From NCBI GenBank assembly GCA_029213065.1, contig JARGPH010000015.1:1-54912 (forward strand): DNA of 54,912 nucleotides. The letters run 5' to 3'. The translations under genes and the position numbers were made by a program. The notes beneath the pieces were generated by a model. The model saw only the letters and a program-made list of their open reading frames with translations. It was not told the origin of the DNA and made no database searches. This stretch comes from Verrucomicrobiales bacterium (GTDB taxonomy: Bacteria > Verrucomicrobiota > Verrucomicrobiia > Verrucomicrobiales > DEV007). Positions 33,870 to 42,541 of this stretch are shown in pieces (position 1 is the first letter of the stretch; each line of letters opens with the position of its first letter).

Positions 33870-35738
33870 CTAGTAGACGGCGTGACGGTGAAAGAGCCAA
33901 CTCTCGACGACGAGGAAGAGAACGATAAATGAAAGAAACCACCACTTGAGGTTCCCTGTGAACCGGGATGCCACCGCGAAATAATCGGATTCATTCGCGT
34001 CGACCTCACCGCCAGCCGCGATATTGCTTTCGCGCGCCGAAAGGAGATGAGCCGCCCCCTTCATTCCACTGTCAGTTTCCCAGATCCCGATCTGGTTCAT
34101 CTCCACGACATCCGATTCCAACTCAATTCGTCGACTTCCGCCCTGCCCCTCTTCCGCCCCGGTCCAGCGAATCTCAGTTCCCTCGACTTCGGCGAGCTCA
34201 CCTGTGGAAAGAAAATGCGCCCCGAGCTCACGCCCTTCATTCTGACGATCCACCGCCCAGAAAAGAGCATTGCCCATCAGCAATGGAAACGACGCCGTCA
34301 GTGGAAGGCGCTCGGAGAGCCCCGGAGAAAATCCCATGACGACAAGGCGCTGCCCTTCGACTTCGCCGGCGGCGAGAATAGGATCTTTCCCCGCAAACCA
34401 GAGCGGTTCCAACGATCCTTTCGCCTGAAGCAGCGCGGTCTGAGTCAAGGCGAGTCGGCTGCTGCTGATTCGAAAGAGAACCGGATGCTCTTCATTTCCA
34501 ACCCGAACCTGATCATAAGGGATTGCTGCGTCGAGTCTCCGCGCAAAGACAGGACCGAGAGATCCCGGCGGATTGATCACGATCACGGGAATATCGGTCG
34601 GCCACTTTTCGGGAAGCCAGCCATCGAAGATCACAGCATCAACCTCTTCGCTCAGGGGCCACGAATCAGCGCCCCCTTTCAGTAACTCAAAACTTCCCGA
34701 TTCCTGGATCGATGACAATGCAAAGCGGGTGTAGGGATCTTCCGCATCATCGGGACGAATCCAGGCGGCGAGAACCGGCTTGGGATCCGGAAGCGGGACG
34801 GCGACGATGTTGTCGAGAGTGAACTCGTCGCCCTCCGATTTCAGCTCCAGTTTCAATATCTGATCCCGTGAACCATTGATACGGAAAGTGACGCCCTTCT
34901 TTTCACCCGGTTCGAGATCGATTTCGCGGAACTGGCTGGGAATCCCGCCGACACTGACATTGAGCCGTACTTCATCTCCTTCCGGCGCCGCCTCGTTGAG
35001 AGCGACCTGCACATAGGCATCGTAACGCGCGTATTCGAGCGGAACCGGTCGAATCTCAAACGCGGTGATTCCCGCATTGCTGACCGAACCGAGGGCGAGA
35101 TTCAACTCACGGACAGATATGTTCGACTCCTCGAAAGCGGCCGCATCGAGAGCCTTATCGCTGACATGCCAGATTGCGGTGGGCGGTTCGAGACCCGCGA
35201 GCAGCTTTGCGGTCTCCTGCGCGAGATCGGCCCGGTCGGGAATGGGGCGAATCGTGACGCCATCGAGGCGGGAGATGAGCTCACGTCGTTTCGTTGTCCC
35301 CGGCTGCACCACCTCGGGGCGAATGTCATAGGCGACGAGAGAAACCGAAATCTCCTCGGGAACCAACTTGAGTCGCTCCTTGAGAATGCGCTTCCCCGCC
35401 TCCAGCCTGGTCTCACCGTCTTCATCTTTCACCGCCATGGAAGCGGATCGATCGAGGAGCACGACAATGGATCGATACTCATCAGCGTCATTGGAAGAAG
35501 CAACGATGCGGGAAAGCACAAAGACGGTAAACAGGAGAACGAGAAACGTAAGGAGAAAGGAGAGGAGCTTCTTGAGGCGCCGCAGCCAGGCCGATTCCTG
35601 GTGCTCACGCGCGAGTGTCTTGAAGAAAACCAGGGTCGAGACACTGACCTTCTTCGATCGGCGCCTGAAGAGGTACAGCATCACCGGGATGATCCCGAGA
35701 AGCAGAAGCCATAGCGATGCTGGTTGCAAAAACTGCAT
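33870..35738 (-). CDS. BatA-type VWA membrane protein
   Basis: A 622-residue protein. The N-terminus is the BatA domain: two helices (about 8-24 and 58-78) with MQFLQPASLWLLLLGIIPVM and the RRRSKKVSVSTLVFFKTL loop between. A VWA domain follows with D96-x-S98-x-S100 (LLDRSASMAVKD), then a region of beta-sandwich type (DEVRLNVSVGGIPSQFREID) and a C-terminal membrane helix (LKWWFLSFIVLFLVVESWLF). Such proteins stand next to MoxR and DUF58 in many bacteria, and are thought to act as envelope-located metal-dependent adaptors. It starts 11 bases after the DUF58 gene stop and is followed after 12 bases by the large VWA gene, so the three form a compact operon end. Confidence 0.93.
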   Translation of the reverse strand: MQFLQPASLWLLLLGIIPVMLYLFRRRSKKVSVSTLVFFKTLAREHQESAWLRRLKKLLSFLLTFLVLLFTVFVLSRIVASSNDADEYRSIVVLLDRSASMAVKDEDGETRLEAGKRILKERLKLVPEEISVSLVAYDIRPEVVQPGTTKRRELISRLDGVTIRPIPDRADLAQETAKLLAGLEPPTAIWHVSDKALDAAAFEESNISVRELNLALGSVSNAGITAFEIRPVPLEYARYDAYVQVALNEAAPEGDEVRLNVSVGGIPSQFREIDLEPGEKKGVTFRINGSRDQILKLELKSEGDEFTLDNIVAVPLPDPKPVLAAWIRPDDAEDPYTRFALSSIQESGSFELLKGGADSWPLSEEVDAVIFDGWLPEKWPTDIPVIVINPPGSLGPVFARRLDAAIPYDQVRVGNEEHPVLFRISSSRLALTQTALLQAKGSLEPLWFAGKDPILAAGEVEGQRLVVMGFSPGLSERLPLTASFPLLMGNALFWAVDRQNEGRELGAHFLSTGELAEVEGTEIRWTGAEEGQGGSRRIELESDVVEMNQIGIWETDSGMKGAAHLLSARESNIAAGGEVDANESDYFAVASRFTGNLKWWFLSFIVLFLVVESWLFHRHAVY

Positions 35739-35749
35739 AGAAAAGAAAA

Positions 35750-36673
35750 TCAGGCTCCGTTTCCGGCGAGCGCCGATCCGCGCGACAGCAATTCGAGAAA
35801 AAGTTCATCGAACGGGTAATCCGTCCGCCATCGTTGGTAATCAATCTGACGTTCCTGACAAGCCGTTTCGATATCTGTCAGGAATTCCTGATAACGCTCT
35901 TCGTAACGGGCACGGTCACGCGGCGTGAACCAGAGACGTCGCTCCTCTTTCGTTTCTACATCGAACAGTTCGATCTCACCGTCGAGGTCCGGCTTCTCCT
36001 CCCAGGGGTGGTAGACCTGAATAAAGTGTACCTCTCCCGGCCACTTGCTCGCATGACGAATCGCCTCGCGCGCCTCATTGATGTCATTTCCGTAAAGATC
36101 GGAGATCACAAAAATCACCCCGTAGCGACGTCGACTCGGCTGAAAGCGCTCGAAACACTTTTCAAGATTGGTGAGGCCTTCAAACTTCAGCTCGCTCGCA
36201 AAATCGAGAACCCGCTGGAAACTGCCCTGCCCTTTCAACGGCGGCGTCGTATCCCCGACATCGTCACCGATTTCGTAGAGGTTGACGCGGTGATGTCCCA
36301 CCAGGCCCATGTAGGCAAGCGCGACCGCGAGCTTCAGAGCGGTGCTTCGCTTCTCAGCAAACGGCTCCTTCATTGAAGCACTCGTATCGATCACAACATG
36401 AACGTGGAACTCCTGAATTTCCTCGTAGAGACGGATGAAGAGCTTGTCCAACCGCGCGTAGAGACGCCAGTCGATCGACCGGTAATCGTCGCGGGGCGTG
36501 TATTGACGAAAATCTTTGAACTCCCTCGTGTAACCGGTCGCGGGTGTTGACTGAATCCCTTTGCGACGCAGCTGCTTCCGCTTCCGAAGCCGCAGAAAAA
36601 GCGCTCTGAGCCGATCCAGAAAATCGGCGTCAAAAAGTTCTTCGTTATCGGATTTGGAATCGCTGGATGGCAT
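35750..36673 (-). CDS. DUF58 protein with degenerate VWA
   Basis: About 307 residues, cytosolic. The DUF58 signature DYRSIDWRLYARLDKLFIRL (63-82) is followed by EFHVHVVIDTSASM, where D96-x-S98-x-S100 keeps a VWA-type metal site. Family members are the constant companions of MoxR ATPases and may carry client proteins to them. I use the ATG at 36673; a TTG at 36697 would overlap the upstream stop. The upstream TPR/propeller gene ends 20 bases before. The C-terminal part ends FLELLSRGSALAGNGA without extra domains. Identification is strong; the client is unknown. Confidence 0.93.
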   Translation of the reverse strand: MPSSDSKSDNEELFDADFLDRLRALFLRLRKRKQLRRKGIQSTPATGYTREFKDFRQYTPRDDYRSIDWRLYARLDKLFIRLYEEIQEFHVHVVIDTSASMKEPFAEKRSTALKLAVALAYMGLVGHHRVNLYEIGDDVGDTTPPLKGQGSFQRVLDFASELKFEGLTNLEKCFERFQPSRRRYGVIFVISDLYGNDINEAREAIRHASKWPGEVHFIQVYHPWEEKPDLDGEIELFDVETKEERRLWFTPRDRARYEERYQEFLTDIETACQERQIDYQRWRTDYPFDELFLELLSRGSALAGNGA

Positions 36674-36693
36674 AACAGGCGGAAATCCCGCGG

Positions 36694-39600
36694 TCAATTA
36701 ACGGGAGCAGTGACAGGTGCGGGTTCGGCTGCCGGCGGGGCCGGAACGCGAAGACAGATCAGGGAACGCTGCGAGAACACCGTGTAATAATTCCCGTTCG
36801 AAACGAGATCCTCAACGGAAGTAAGAATGGCAAGATCGTTCCGCTTCCGCTGCGTGATGCGACCGCGCCAACTCTCTTCGGAAACAAGGGGCGCATTCTC
36901 CGGCTTCACCTGTTTCAGGTAGGCCTGCAGCGAATCCTCCCACAAGGTCTGCCCGATCACCTGTGCGGTGAGACCATTCACCACTTTGATGCCGATTCCG
37001 CCCCGGACGACGATTTGATTTCCGACGACGACAGCTCTCAGCGGTATCGCCTTTCCCAGATCGTCGAAAGCGAGTCGGGTCGATTTCTTTCTCAAAAAGT
37101 CGGCGTGAATGAGTTCGTTCTTTCTCAAAAACCACGCGTGATTTCCTATCACTCCGAGAAACGCACCGGCTGAGGGAAGTTCCTGAGAGATGAGAGGCAG
37201 TGAAGTCGAGACCCGCCTGACAGAGCCATCCTGAGTGAGCCAGAGATCCCCCCCACTGAGAGCGGCAAAGGAACCCTTCCCGTTTTGCAAACGGACCCCG
37301 GACCAGTAAACGGAGGGGCTCACCATCGAGGTTCCTTTTTCAAGCAGGTCCAGCGGAACAAGCGCCTCCTCTTCAAACATTGGAAACGGCAACATCGCAG
37401 ACGCCTCCGCCACCACTTCATCGCTAATCGAGGCAACTTTCACCGGCACCCCGGCTTCAGGAATGGACTCATCCTTGAATTTTTCCTCCCGAACCGTGAT
37501 CGGGAACCGGGCCTCCGAATCCCCCTGAAAGCTCCAAATCAGCTCACCGGTTTCCACATCGATAATCTCAGATCCGTATCCATAGAGGAAAGCCATCCCG
37601 CCATCGAGGGTGATCCCCGAATTCAGGGAAACCGGTTCGTAATCCGGCTTGTCCGGGATCTCGCCAAGCTTCCGATACCAGTGCAGCTTCCCGGTATTTC
37701 TATCGTAACCCGCCGCCTCCCGGGTTTCCGGTCTGAAAACAACGGTCAGCAAATCATTCGACTCAAACACTGTCCCCGGCAAACTCCCCTTTCTGGGAAG
37801 GCCGGAAGGCTTCGGCGGCGCGAAAGGCATCACCGCAGACCATTTCAATTCACCGCTGAGCGACTCGAAACATTGCAGTGAATCCCCGCGCATCATCAGA
37901 AAGCTGTCAGCACTCGCGTGGAAGGATGGAACGTCCCTCACCTGAAGCGCTCCGGAAGTGCCCTCTCCCGCCGCAATGACCGGACTTTCACCGGGGACCG
38001 CCCAGAGCGAGTCGTCCGCCACCTCGACCAACTTGCCTGAGGAAAACGATTTCTCCCAAAGCAACTTGCCGCTGAGCCGGTCCACGGCGTGAACCGTGGC
38101 AATATCGTCGACAATGAGAACGACATCACCTGACTGGGCAAAGCGAACGATGCGCTGCCTTTCCTCCAACTCGAAGGCCCAGCCTAGCTCCGGCTGCTGC
38201 AGCAGAAACGAAGCATCACCGCCCGAACTCGCGAGGTCGACGACCCTGCTTTGTTCAAGGAGGTCGAAAGCCGCCTTTGCATCAAGGGTGAGCCCGTCGG
38301 GGAAACGGACCGACTTCAAACCCGTTTGCTTGAGCTCTCCTTCAAATTGAAGCCGCGCACCGGCGGCATCAGCAGTCCGACCCAGCTCCCCGAGAATGAA
38401 TGCCCGACTCCAGAACGACCACAACTTTGCCCCCGCCTCCATATCCTCACGACCAATCAAGGAAAGATACGGCAACATCTCTTCCATTTTCTTCGCATCG
38501 CCGTCATGCAGGAGCTCCCCCATGGAGCGGTAGTAGGAAGCGAGGAGATGATCCCGCAAAATAACGTCGGTAGAAGCGCGAAGCTTCATCCCCGCATCGC
38601 CCCCCCTCAGTGAGCGAATCACCGAGCGGAAAATCTTTTCTCTCCCGTTCGCGGCGAGCAAGCCAAGTCGTTTCTCCCAGCTGAACACATCCGAGGGCTG
38701 AAGTCGGTTGATCGTTTCGAGGGCGCGTTCGGCCTCCTCGTGAAACCCATACTCGATCAGCACCGGAACCGTCTCGCGGAGCAAATCCGCCGACTCCACT
38801 TCGCTGTAATCGACTTCGGCGAGAATCTTCTCGGAAAAGTCGAGTCGCAGGCTGCGATGATACGCCATCCCGGTTCGCAGCTGATACTCAAGTTCATTCG
38901 CGGGATCCTCGGACTTCAACTCAGTGAGCAAGTGGATCACTTCATCGACCGATGTGACCTCCTCTTCGAGAACGCTGACGAGAAACCGTTTGAGACGCAA
39001 CCGCAGATCCGCTGCCAGAGTGGTTTGAGCGAGCTGCTCCCGAATACCTGCGGCGACGCGCTCCGTGAAAAGCCGCTGCTTCCCGAACTCACTCAACAAC
39101 ATAAACCGCTCCACTTTCTCCGGTGACCAGGCTCCGTTTGAGAAGCTGTAACGGGCCTGTTCCTGATCGAAGAATCCCTCAACCACTTCAAATTTCGCAC
39201 TCGCACGCATCGCCGTCTCCAGCCATTTCGAATACCGCGCTGAACTGTCGGCGAGCTCCCTGACGCGGTCGATTTGAATCTGCGCCGCACCGCGATCGCC
39301 TATCTCACTTTCCGCCTGAATGAGGAGCAGCCCCAACTCGAACTGCGAAGCGTCGGTCGCAATCTTCTCGCCGAGGATCTGCTTTGCACCGATCGGAAAT
39401 CCCTGAGCGAGGAGAAACTCGACGAAGTCGATCAGATTCTCCAACTCGGCCGCCGCCGCATCGACCCTGCCGACGAGCGAGTTCACTTCATTCGGCTTCT
39501 TGAGCTTCACGTAAATTTCCGCCAACTCCCTCGCGACATCGAGACGCGCCGGGTGATTCCGCAGATAGCGTTCCAGATAAGTGCCCGCCGCGTCGATTCG

Positions 39601-40812
39601 GTCAATCCGGCGGAGATAACGCTGCAATTCGAGAATTTTCTCAGAAATCTCATCCGGCTCCAAACCGGCGACGACTGATTTAAAATCCTGCTGCGCATCG
39701 GCGTCCTCCCCGTTCGCATAGTGAATCTTCACAAGCCGGAAACGAAGATCAGCACGATCCGGCTGCTGCTCCAATCGTGTCTCGAGATACTTTTTGTAAA
39801 GTGCTGTGTCATTGACCTCTTCGAGCAATTCGAGCGCACGAACCTCAATCGCACTCGACTCTGACAAAACAGCAGAACGGTCCACGAGCAACTCCGCCGC
39901 CTCGGCCTGTTTCTCGCTCGCGACAAGAAGCTCGGCGTAATCAATGATCAGCGCCTCACTCTCCGGATTCTCTCTGTAACGATCTGCCGCCGCCTTCAGC
40001 ATCGCTTCGCGTTCCTCCGGCGAAGCGAGCACATTAACCCGCTGGCTCATGATCTCACGGCGCCGCCAGTGATCCGGAGCCAGCTTCGCGAGAACGGCAT
40101 CGAGCCGCTTTCCAGCTGCGGCGCTGTTCCCCAGTTTGTATTCTGCATTCGCGAGCAACACCTCACCCTCGAGCGCAGCGTCAGGAGCCGGCTTCAGCTC
40201 AATCGCTTTGGTCAAGGCCGCAATGCTCAGCTCATAATACTCGTAGCGCTGCATCAAGCGGGCGAGCCCGAGAAGCGCCTCAACACTCTTCCCGTCCGCG
40301 AGAAGTAGCTTCTCCAACTGAGCCTGTGCAAGTTGACGAGTCACGTCGCTTTCCGCGATCTGAAGCAACTCCTCAATCCAGTCACGCCGCTTCGCCGGAT
40401 TCACCTCCAGATCAATGGCACGGGAAAGGGTTTCGGCAGCCCGCTCATCACCTCGTTCACTGAGGAAAAGGTAGAGCAAATACTGCAAGGGAGCGTATTC
40501 GGGGTGCAGCGGAACCGCTGAGGCGATCAATTCGTCCGCGCCGGGGCGATCCACCTTTCGCAAAATCCGAATCAGGGCCGTTTTCGCCCCGCCGTCGTCG
40601 GGATACTGCTCGACATGGGAACGATAGAGACCAATCAACTCGTCGACCCGCTTTGCATCCCGATACAATTTCACCAGTGAATCGATCGGCTGCTGAAGAA
40701 GCGGATCGTAGTGAATCGCGGTCCGGTATTTCAACGAAAGCTCAGTGAACTCCTCTTCCGTGAGTTCCTGAGCCGCTGCCGTAAAGGCGAAGCAACAGGC
40801 AAGCGTCGCCAT
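36694..40812 (-). CDS. Giant exported TPR / PQQ-like beta-propeller protein
   Basis: About 1372 residues. The ATG at 40812 yields a signal peptide (MATLACCFAFTAAAQ). An upstream in-frame ATG at 40872 lies inside a perfect REP-like palindrome, so I reject it. Residues about 25-850 are helical TPR-like repeats (for example ALLGLARLMQRYEYYELSIA). From about 870 to the end is a PQQ-type propeller (VHAVDRLSGKLLWEKSF, GYDRNTGKLHWYRK, DVETGELIWSF). Both parts mediate protein contacts, so a large periplasmic scaffold is likely. Its position between MoxR (175 bases upstream) and DUF58 (20 bases downstream) ties it to this system; I know no described MoxR operon with such a fusion, though I cannot search. 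Confidence 0.85.
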   Translation of the reverse strand: MATLACCFAFTAAAQELTEEEFTELSLKYRTAIHYDPLLQQPIDSLVKLYRDAKRVDELIGLYRSHVEQYPDDGGAKTALIRILRKVDRPGADELIASAVPLHPEYAPLQYLLYLFLSERGDERAAETLSRAIDLEVNPAKRRDWIEELLQIAESDVTRQLAQAQLEKLLLADGKSVEALLGLARLMQRYEYYELSIAALTKAIELKPAPDAALEGEVLLANAEYKLGNSAAAGKRLDAVLAKLAPDHWRRREIMSQRVNVLASPEEREAMLKAAADRYRENPESEALIIDYAELLVASEKQAEAAELLVDRSAVLSESSAIEVRALELLEEVNDTALYKKYLETRLEQQPDRADLRFRLVKIHYANGEDADAQQDFKSVVAGLEPDEISEKILELQRYLRRIDRIDAAGTYLERYLRNHPARLDVARELAEIYVKLKKPNEVNSLVGRVDAAAAELENLIDFVEFLLAQGFPIGAKQILGEKIATDASQFELGLLLIQAESEIGDRGAAQIQIDRVRELADSSARYSKWLETAMRASAKFEVVEGFFDQEQARYSFSNGAWSPEKVERFMLLSEFGKQRLFTERVAAGIREQLAQTTLAADLRLRLKRFLVSVLEEEVTSVDEVIHLLTELKSEDPANELEYQLRTGMAYHRSLRLDFSEKILAEVDYSEVESADLLRETVPVLIEYGFHEEAERALETINRLQPSDVFSWEKRLGLLAANGREKIFRSVIRSLRGGDAGMKLRASTDVILRDHLLASYYRSMGELLHDGDAKKMEEMLPYLSLIGREDMEAGAKLWSFWSRAFILGELGRTADAAGARLQFEGELKQTGLKSVRFPDGLTLDAKAAFDLLEQSRVVDLASSGGDASFLLQQPELGWAFELEERQRIVRFAQSGDVVLIVDDIATVHAVDRLSGKLLWEKSFSSGKLVEVADDSLWAVPGESPVIAAGEGTSGALQVRDVPSFHASADSFLMMRGDSLQCFESLSGELKWSAVMPFAPPKPSGLPRKGSLPGTVFESNDLLTVVFRPETREAAGYDRNTGKLHWYRKLGEIPDKPDYEPVSLNSGITLDGGMAFLYGYGSEIIDVETGELIWSFQGDSEARFPITVREEKFKDESIPEAGVPVKVASISDEVVAEASAMLPFPMFEEEALVPLDLLEKGTSMVSPSVYWSGVRLQNGKGSFAALSGGDLWLTQDGSVRRVSTSLPLISQELPSAGAFLGVIGNHAWFLRKNELIHADFLRKKSTRLAFDDLGKAIPLRAVVVGNQIVVRGGIGIKVVNGLTAQVIGQTLWEDSLQAYLKQVKPENAPLVSEESWRGRITQRKRNDLAILTSVEDLVSNGNYYTVFSQRSLICLRVPAPPAAEPAPVTAPVN

Positions 40813-40843
40813 CGCTCTCAAACACCTGGCACGGGCTGACGAA

Positions 40844-40896
40844 GGAACGAGTTTCGTTCCTCTACGGAGCACTTGTAGAGGAACGAAACTCGTTCC
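40844..40896. repeat. Perfect 22-bp inverted REP pair with 9-base centre
   Basis: The 22-base arm at 40844-40865 is an exact reverse complement of 40875-40896. Each arm is itself a small palindrome (GGAACGA and TCGTTCC around a 3-base loop), and the inner ends are CTAC and GTAG. A hairpin next to GTAG is the signature of REP elements, and two in inverted order form a BIME. It sits in the 175-base gap between the MoxR gene stop and the TPR/propeller start and may shape the mRNA between them. Confidence 0.85.
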
Positions 40897-40940
40897 CCTT
40901 CGAAGCCTAACCGGCAGCCGATGTAAGTTAAATTTGATAA

Positions 40941-40954
40941 GCTTTAGCTAAAGC
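40941..40954. repeat. 14-base perfect palindrome GCTTTAGCTAAAGC
   Basis: Within the same spacer after the MoxR gene, 40941-40954 is a perfect 14-base palindrome. It may be a short operator or part of an RNA hairpin before the TPR/propeller gene. Nothing else in the spacer is recognisable. Confidence 0.5.
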
Positions 40955-40987
40955 AGATGGTTTGAAAGATGCCGCGTTTCCCGAACT

Positions 40988-41995
40988 CTAAGCGGAGACG
41001 TTCGTCGAGATCGATTCGATCACCGCGTTGATGAGAGCATCGATATTCTTCGACTCCGCTTCCCCCTGGAAATTGAGGATGACACGGTGGCGAAGTGATG
41101 AAAGGGCAACGCGCTGAATGTCTTCAACCGAAACCGTGGTTCGTCCATCGAGGGCACAGATGACACGGGCACCGCGCACGAGGGCCTGCATTCCCCGGGG
41201 GCTCGCACCATAGCTGACGTATTTCTCAACTTCGCCGGGGTGCTCCCGCATCTCGGGATGCGTTCCCAGAATAATCTGCGCCGCATAGTGCGTGATGTGA
41301 TCCGCAATCGGAACCCGCGAAACGATCTCCTGAAATTCCTTGATCTCATCGGAGGTGATGATTTTCTTCAGCTCGGGAGCGTCGAATCCGGAAGTCCGCT
41401 TCGAAATCTCAACGAGGGTTTCGCGATCGGGAAACGGGACCCGCAGTTTGAAAAGAAAGCGGTCCGCCTGCGCCTCGGGGAGCGGGTAAGTGCCTTCCAT
41501 CTCCATCGGGTTCTGCGTAGCCATGACGAAAAACGGCTTCGGAAGGACGAGCGTTTCGCCGCCGGCGGTGACCGAACCTTCCTGCATCACTTCGAGGAGC
41601 GCCGCCTGCGTTTTCGGGGTGGCGCGGTTCACCTCATCAACGAGAATGAGATTCGCAAAAACCGGGCCTTTCTCGAAGTGCATGACGCGTCGACCTTCCT
41701 CATTTTCGTTCACGATGTGCGTTCCGAGAATGTCCGCCGGCATCAGATCCGGTGTACACTGGATACGTCCCGATTCCAGTCCCATCACTTTCGACAAGGT
41801 CTGAACGAGGAAGGTCTTTCCGAGACCGGGAACCCCTTCGAGGAGAATGTGCCCTCTCGCAAAAACGGCCACGAGGGTGTCGGTGAGAAGCTCGTCATAC
41901 CCGACGATCGCCTTCTGGATCTCATCCTTCAGATCCTTAAATTTCGCCTGGAAGCGCTCCAGATCTTTTTCGAGTTCGTTACTGTCTGTCATCAA
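40988..41995 (-). CDS. MoxR-family AAA+ ATPase
   Basis: A 335-residue cytosolic AAA+ ATPase of the MoxR/RavA group. Walker A is GVPGLGKT (54-61), Walker B ILVDE (117-121) with NRATPKTQAALLEVMQEG after it, and sensor 1 is ATQNPMEMEGTYPLPEAQAD (159-178). MoxR ATPases act as chaperones that use ATP to mature or remodel protein complexes together with VWA-domain partners, here surely DUF58, the BatA-type protein and the large VWA protein on the same strand. The start has two adjacent ATG codons; the choice changes one residue. A perfect 19-base palindrome at 42006-42024 lies just upstream of the ATG. Confidence 0.96.
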   Translation of the reverse strand: MMTDSNELEKDLERFQAKFKDLKDEIQKAIVGYDELLTDTLVAVFARGHILLEGVPGLGKTFLVQTLSKVMGLESGRIQCTPDLMPADILGTHIVNENEEGRRVMHFEKGPVFANLILVDEVNRATPKTQAALLEVMQEGSVTAGGETLVLPKPFFVMATQNPMEMEGTYPLPEAQADRFLFKLRVPFPDRETLVEISKRTSGFDAPELKKIITSDEIKEFQEIVSRVPIADHITHYAAQIILGTHPEMREHPGEVEKYVSYGASPRGMQALVRGARVICALDGRTTVSVEDIQRVALSSLRHRVILNFQGEAESKNIDALINAVIESISTNVSA

Positions 41996-42005
41996 ATTTA
42001 ATAGG

Positions 42006-42024
42006 GTTAAGTCACTGACTTAAC
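42006..42024. promoter_or_regulatory. Palindrome immediately upstream of the MoxR gene (operator candidate)
   Basis: GTTAAGTCA and TGACTTAAC are separated by one C, forming a perfect 9+1+9 dyad (42006-42024). It lies about 10 bases upstream of the MoxR ATG (41995, minus strand) inside the 91-base gap after the small membrane protein gene. Position and symmetry suit a repressor or activator site, but it could also be a repeat. No -10/-35 pair is clear. Confidence 0.45.
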
Positions 42025-42086
42025 AGGGTTGGGTCCGGCACTAAAGAGGGTTGGAAAGGAGTTGAAAGGTCCGGTGCATATTCTGG

Positions 42087-42494
42087 CTAAGCCCCGAAAT
42101 TTGCTATGATTAATATCACGACCGCAATTGCAACGCCAATCAGCACATACTGCCAGGCAACGGCCATCAATCCTAAGGAAATAGCTCCACCGGATATCCT
42201 TATGTGATCCTTCTTAACCCAGGAGAATATACCTAAGATCATCGCGATAAACCCCAAAATCATGTAGGTCAAATCGACACCATCGTATAAAGCTACAACC
42301 CGAGGCTCCGCTATCGGCTGTGAATCAGATTCCGGACTGAGAAACTTTTCAGTGAGAAACTTCTTTCCTGCTTCAGACGCAACCTCCTTCAGCGTCGGCT
42401 CCGGAGGTTGGGGACGAAGGGCATCTTGGAAAATGGCTAAGCCAAGAGCGATTAACCCTACAACTAACCCGATGATGCCTATTCTATGTTTCAT
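42087..42494 (-). CDS. Small membrane protein inside the MoxR cluster
   Basis: A 135-residue membrane protein that I do not recognise. It has an N-terminal helix (about 4-22), a charged external or cytosolic part (DALRPQPPEP...KKFLTEKFLSPE, about 25-70), and two helices near the C-terminus (about 76-93 and 102-131). The ATG at 42494 is preceded by AAAAAGGA at good distance, a clearer ribosome site than its neighbours have. The gene is noticeably richer in A and T than the flanking genes, so it may have been inserted into the cluster. It lies 47 bases after the coiled-coil gene stop and 91 bases before the MoxR start. Confidence 0.65.
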   Translation of the reverse strand: MKHRIGIIGLVVGLIALGLAIFQDALRPQPPEPTLKEVASEAGKKFLTEKFLSPESDSQPIAEPRVVALYDGVDLTYMILGFIAMILGIFSWVKKDHIRISGGAISLGLMAVAWQYVLIGVAIAVVILIIANFGA

Positions 42495-42541
42495 GGGATG
42501 TTCCTTTTTCTCAACTCGATCAGGTCTCGTTGGGAGCAACG

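Noticed and set aside
40813-40872. Upstream start for the TPR/propeller gene at 40872
   Set aside because: The extra 20 residues are encoded partly by one arm of the REP palindrome and would bury the signal peptide.
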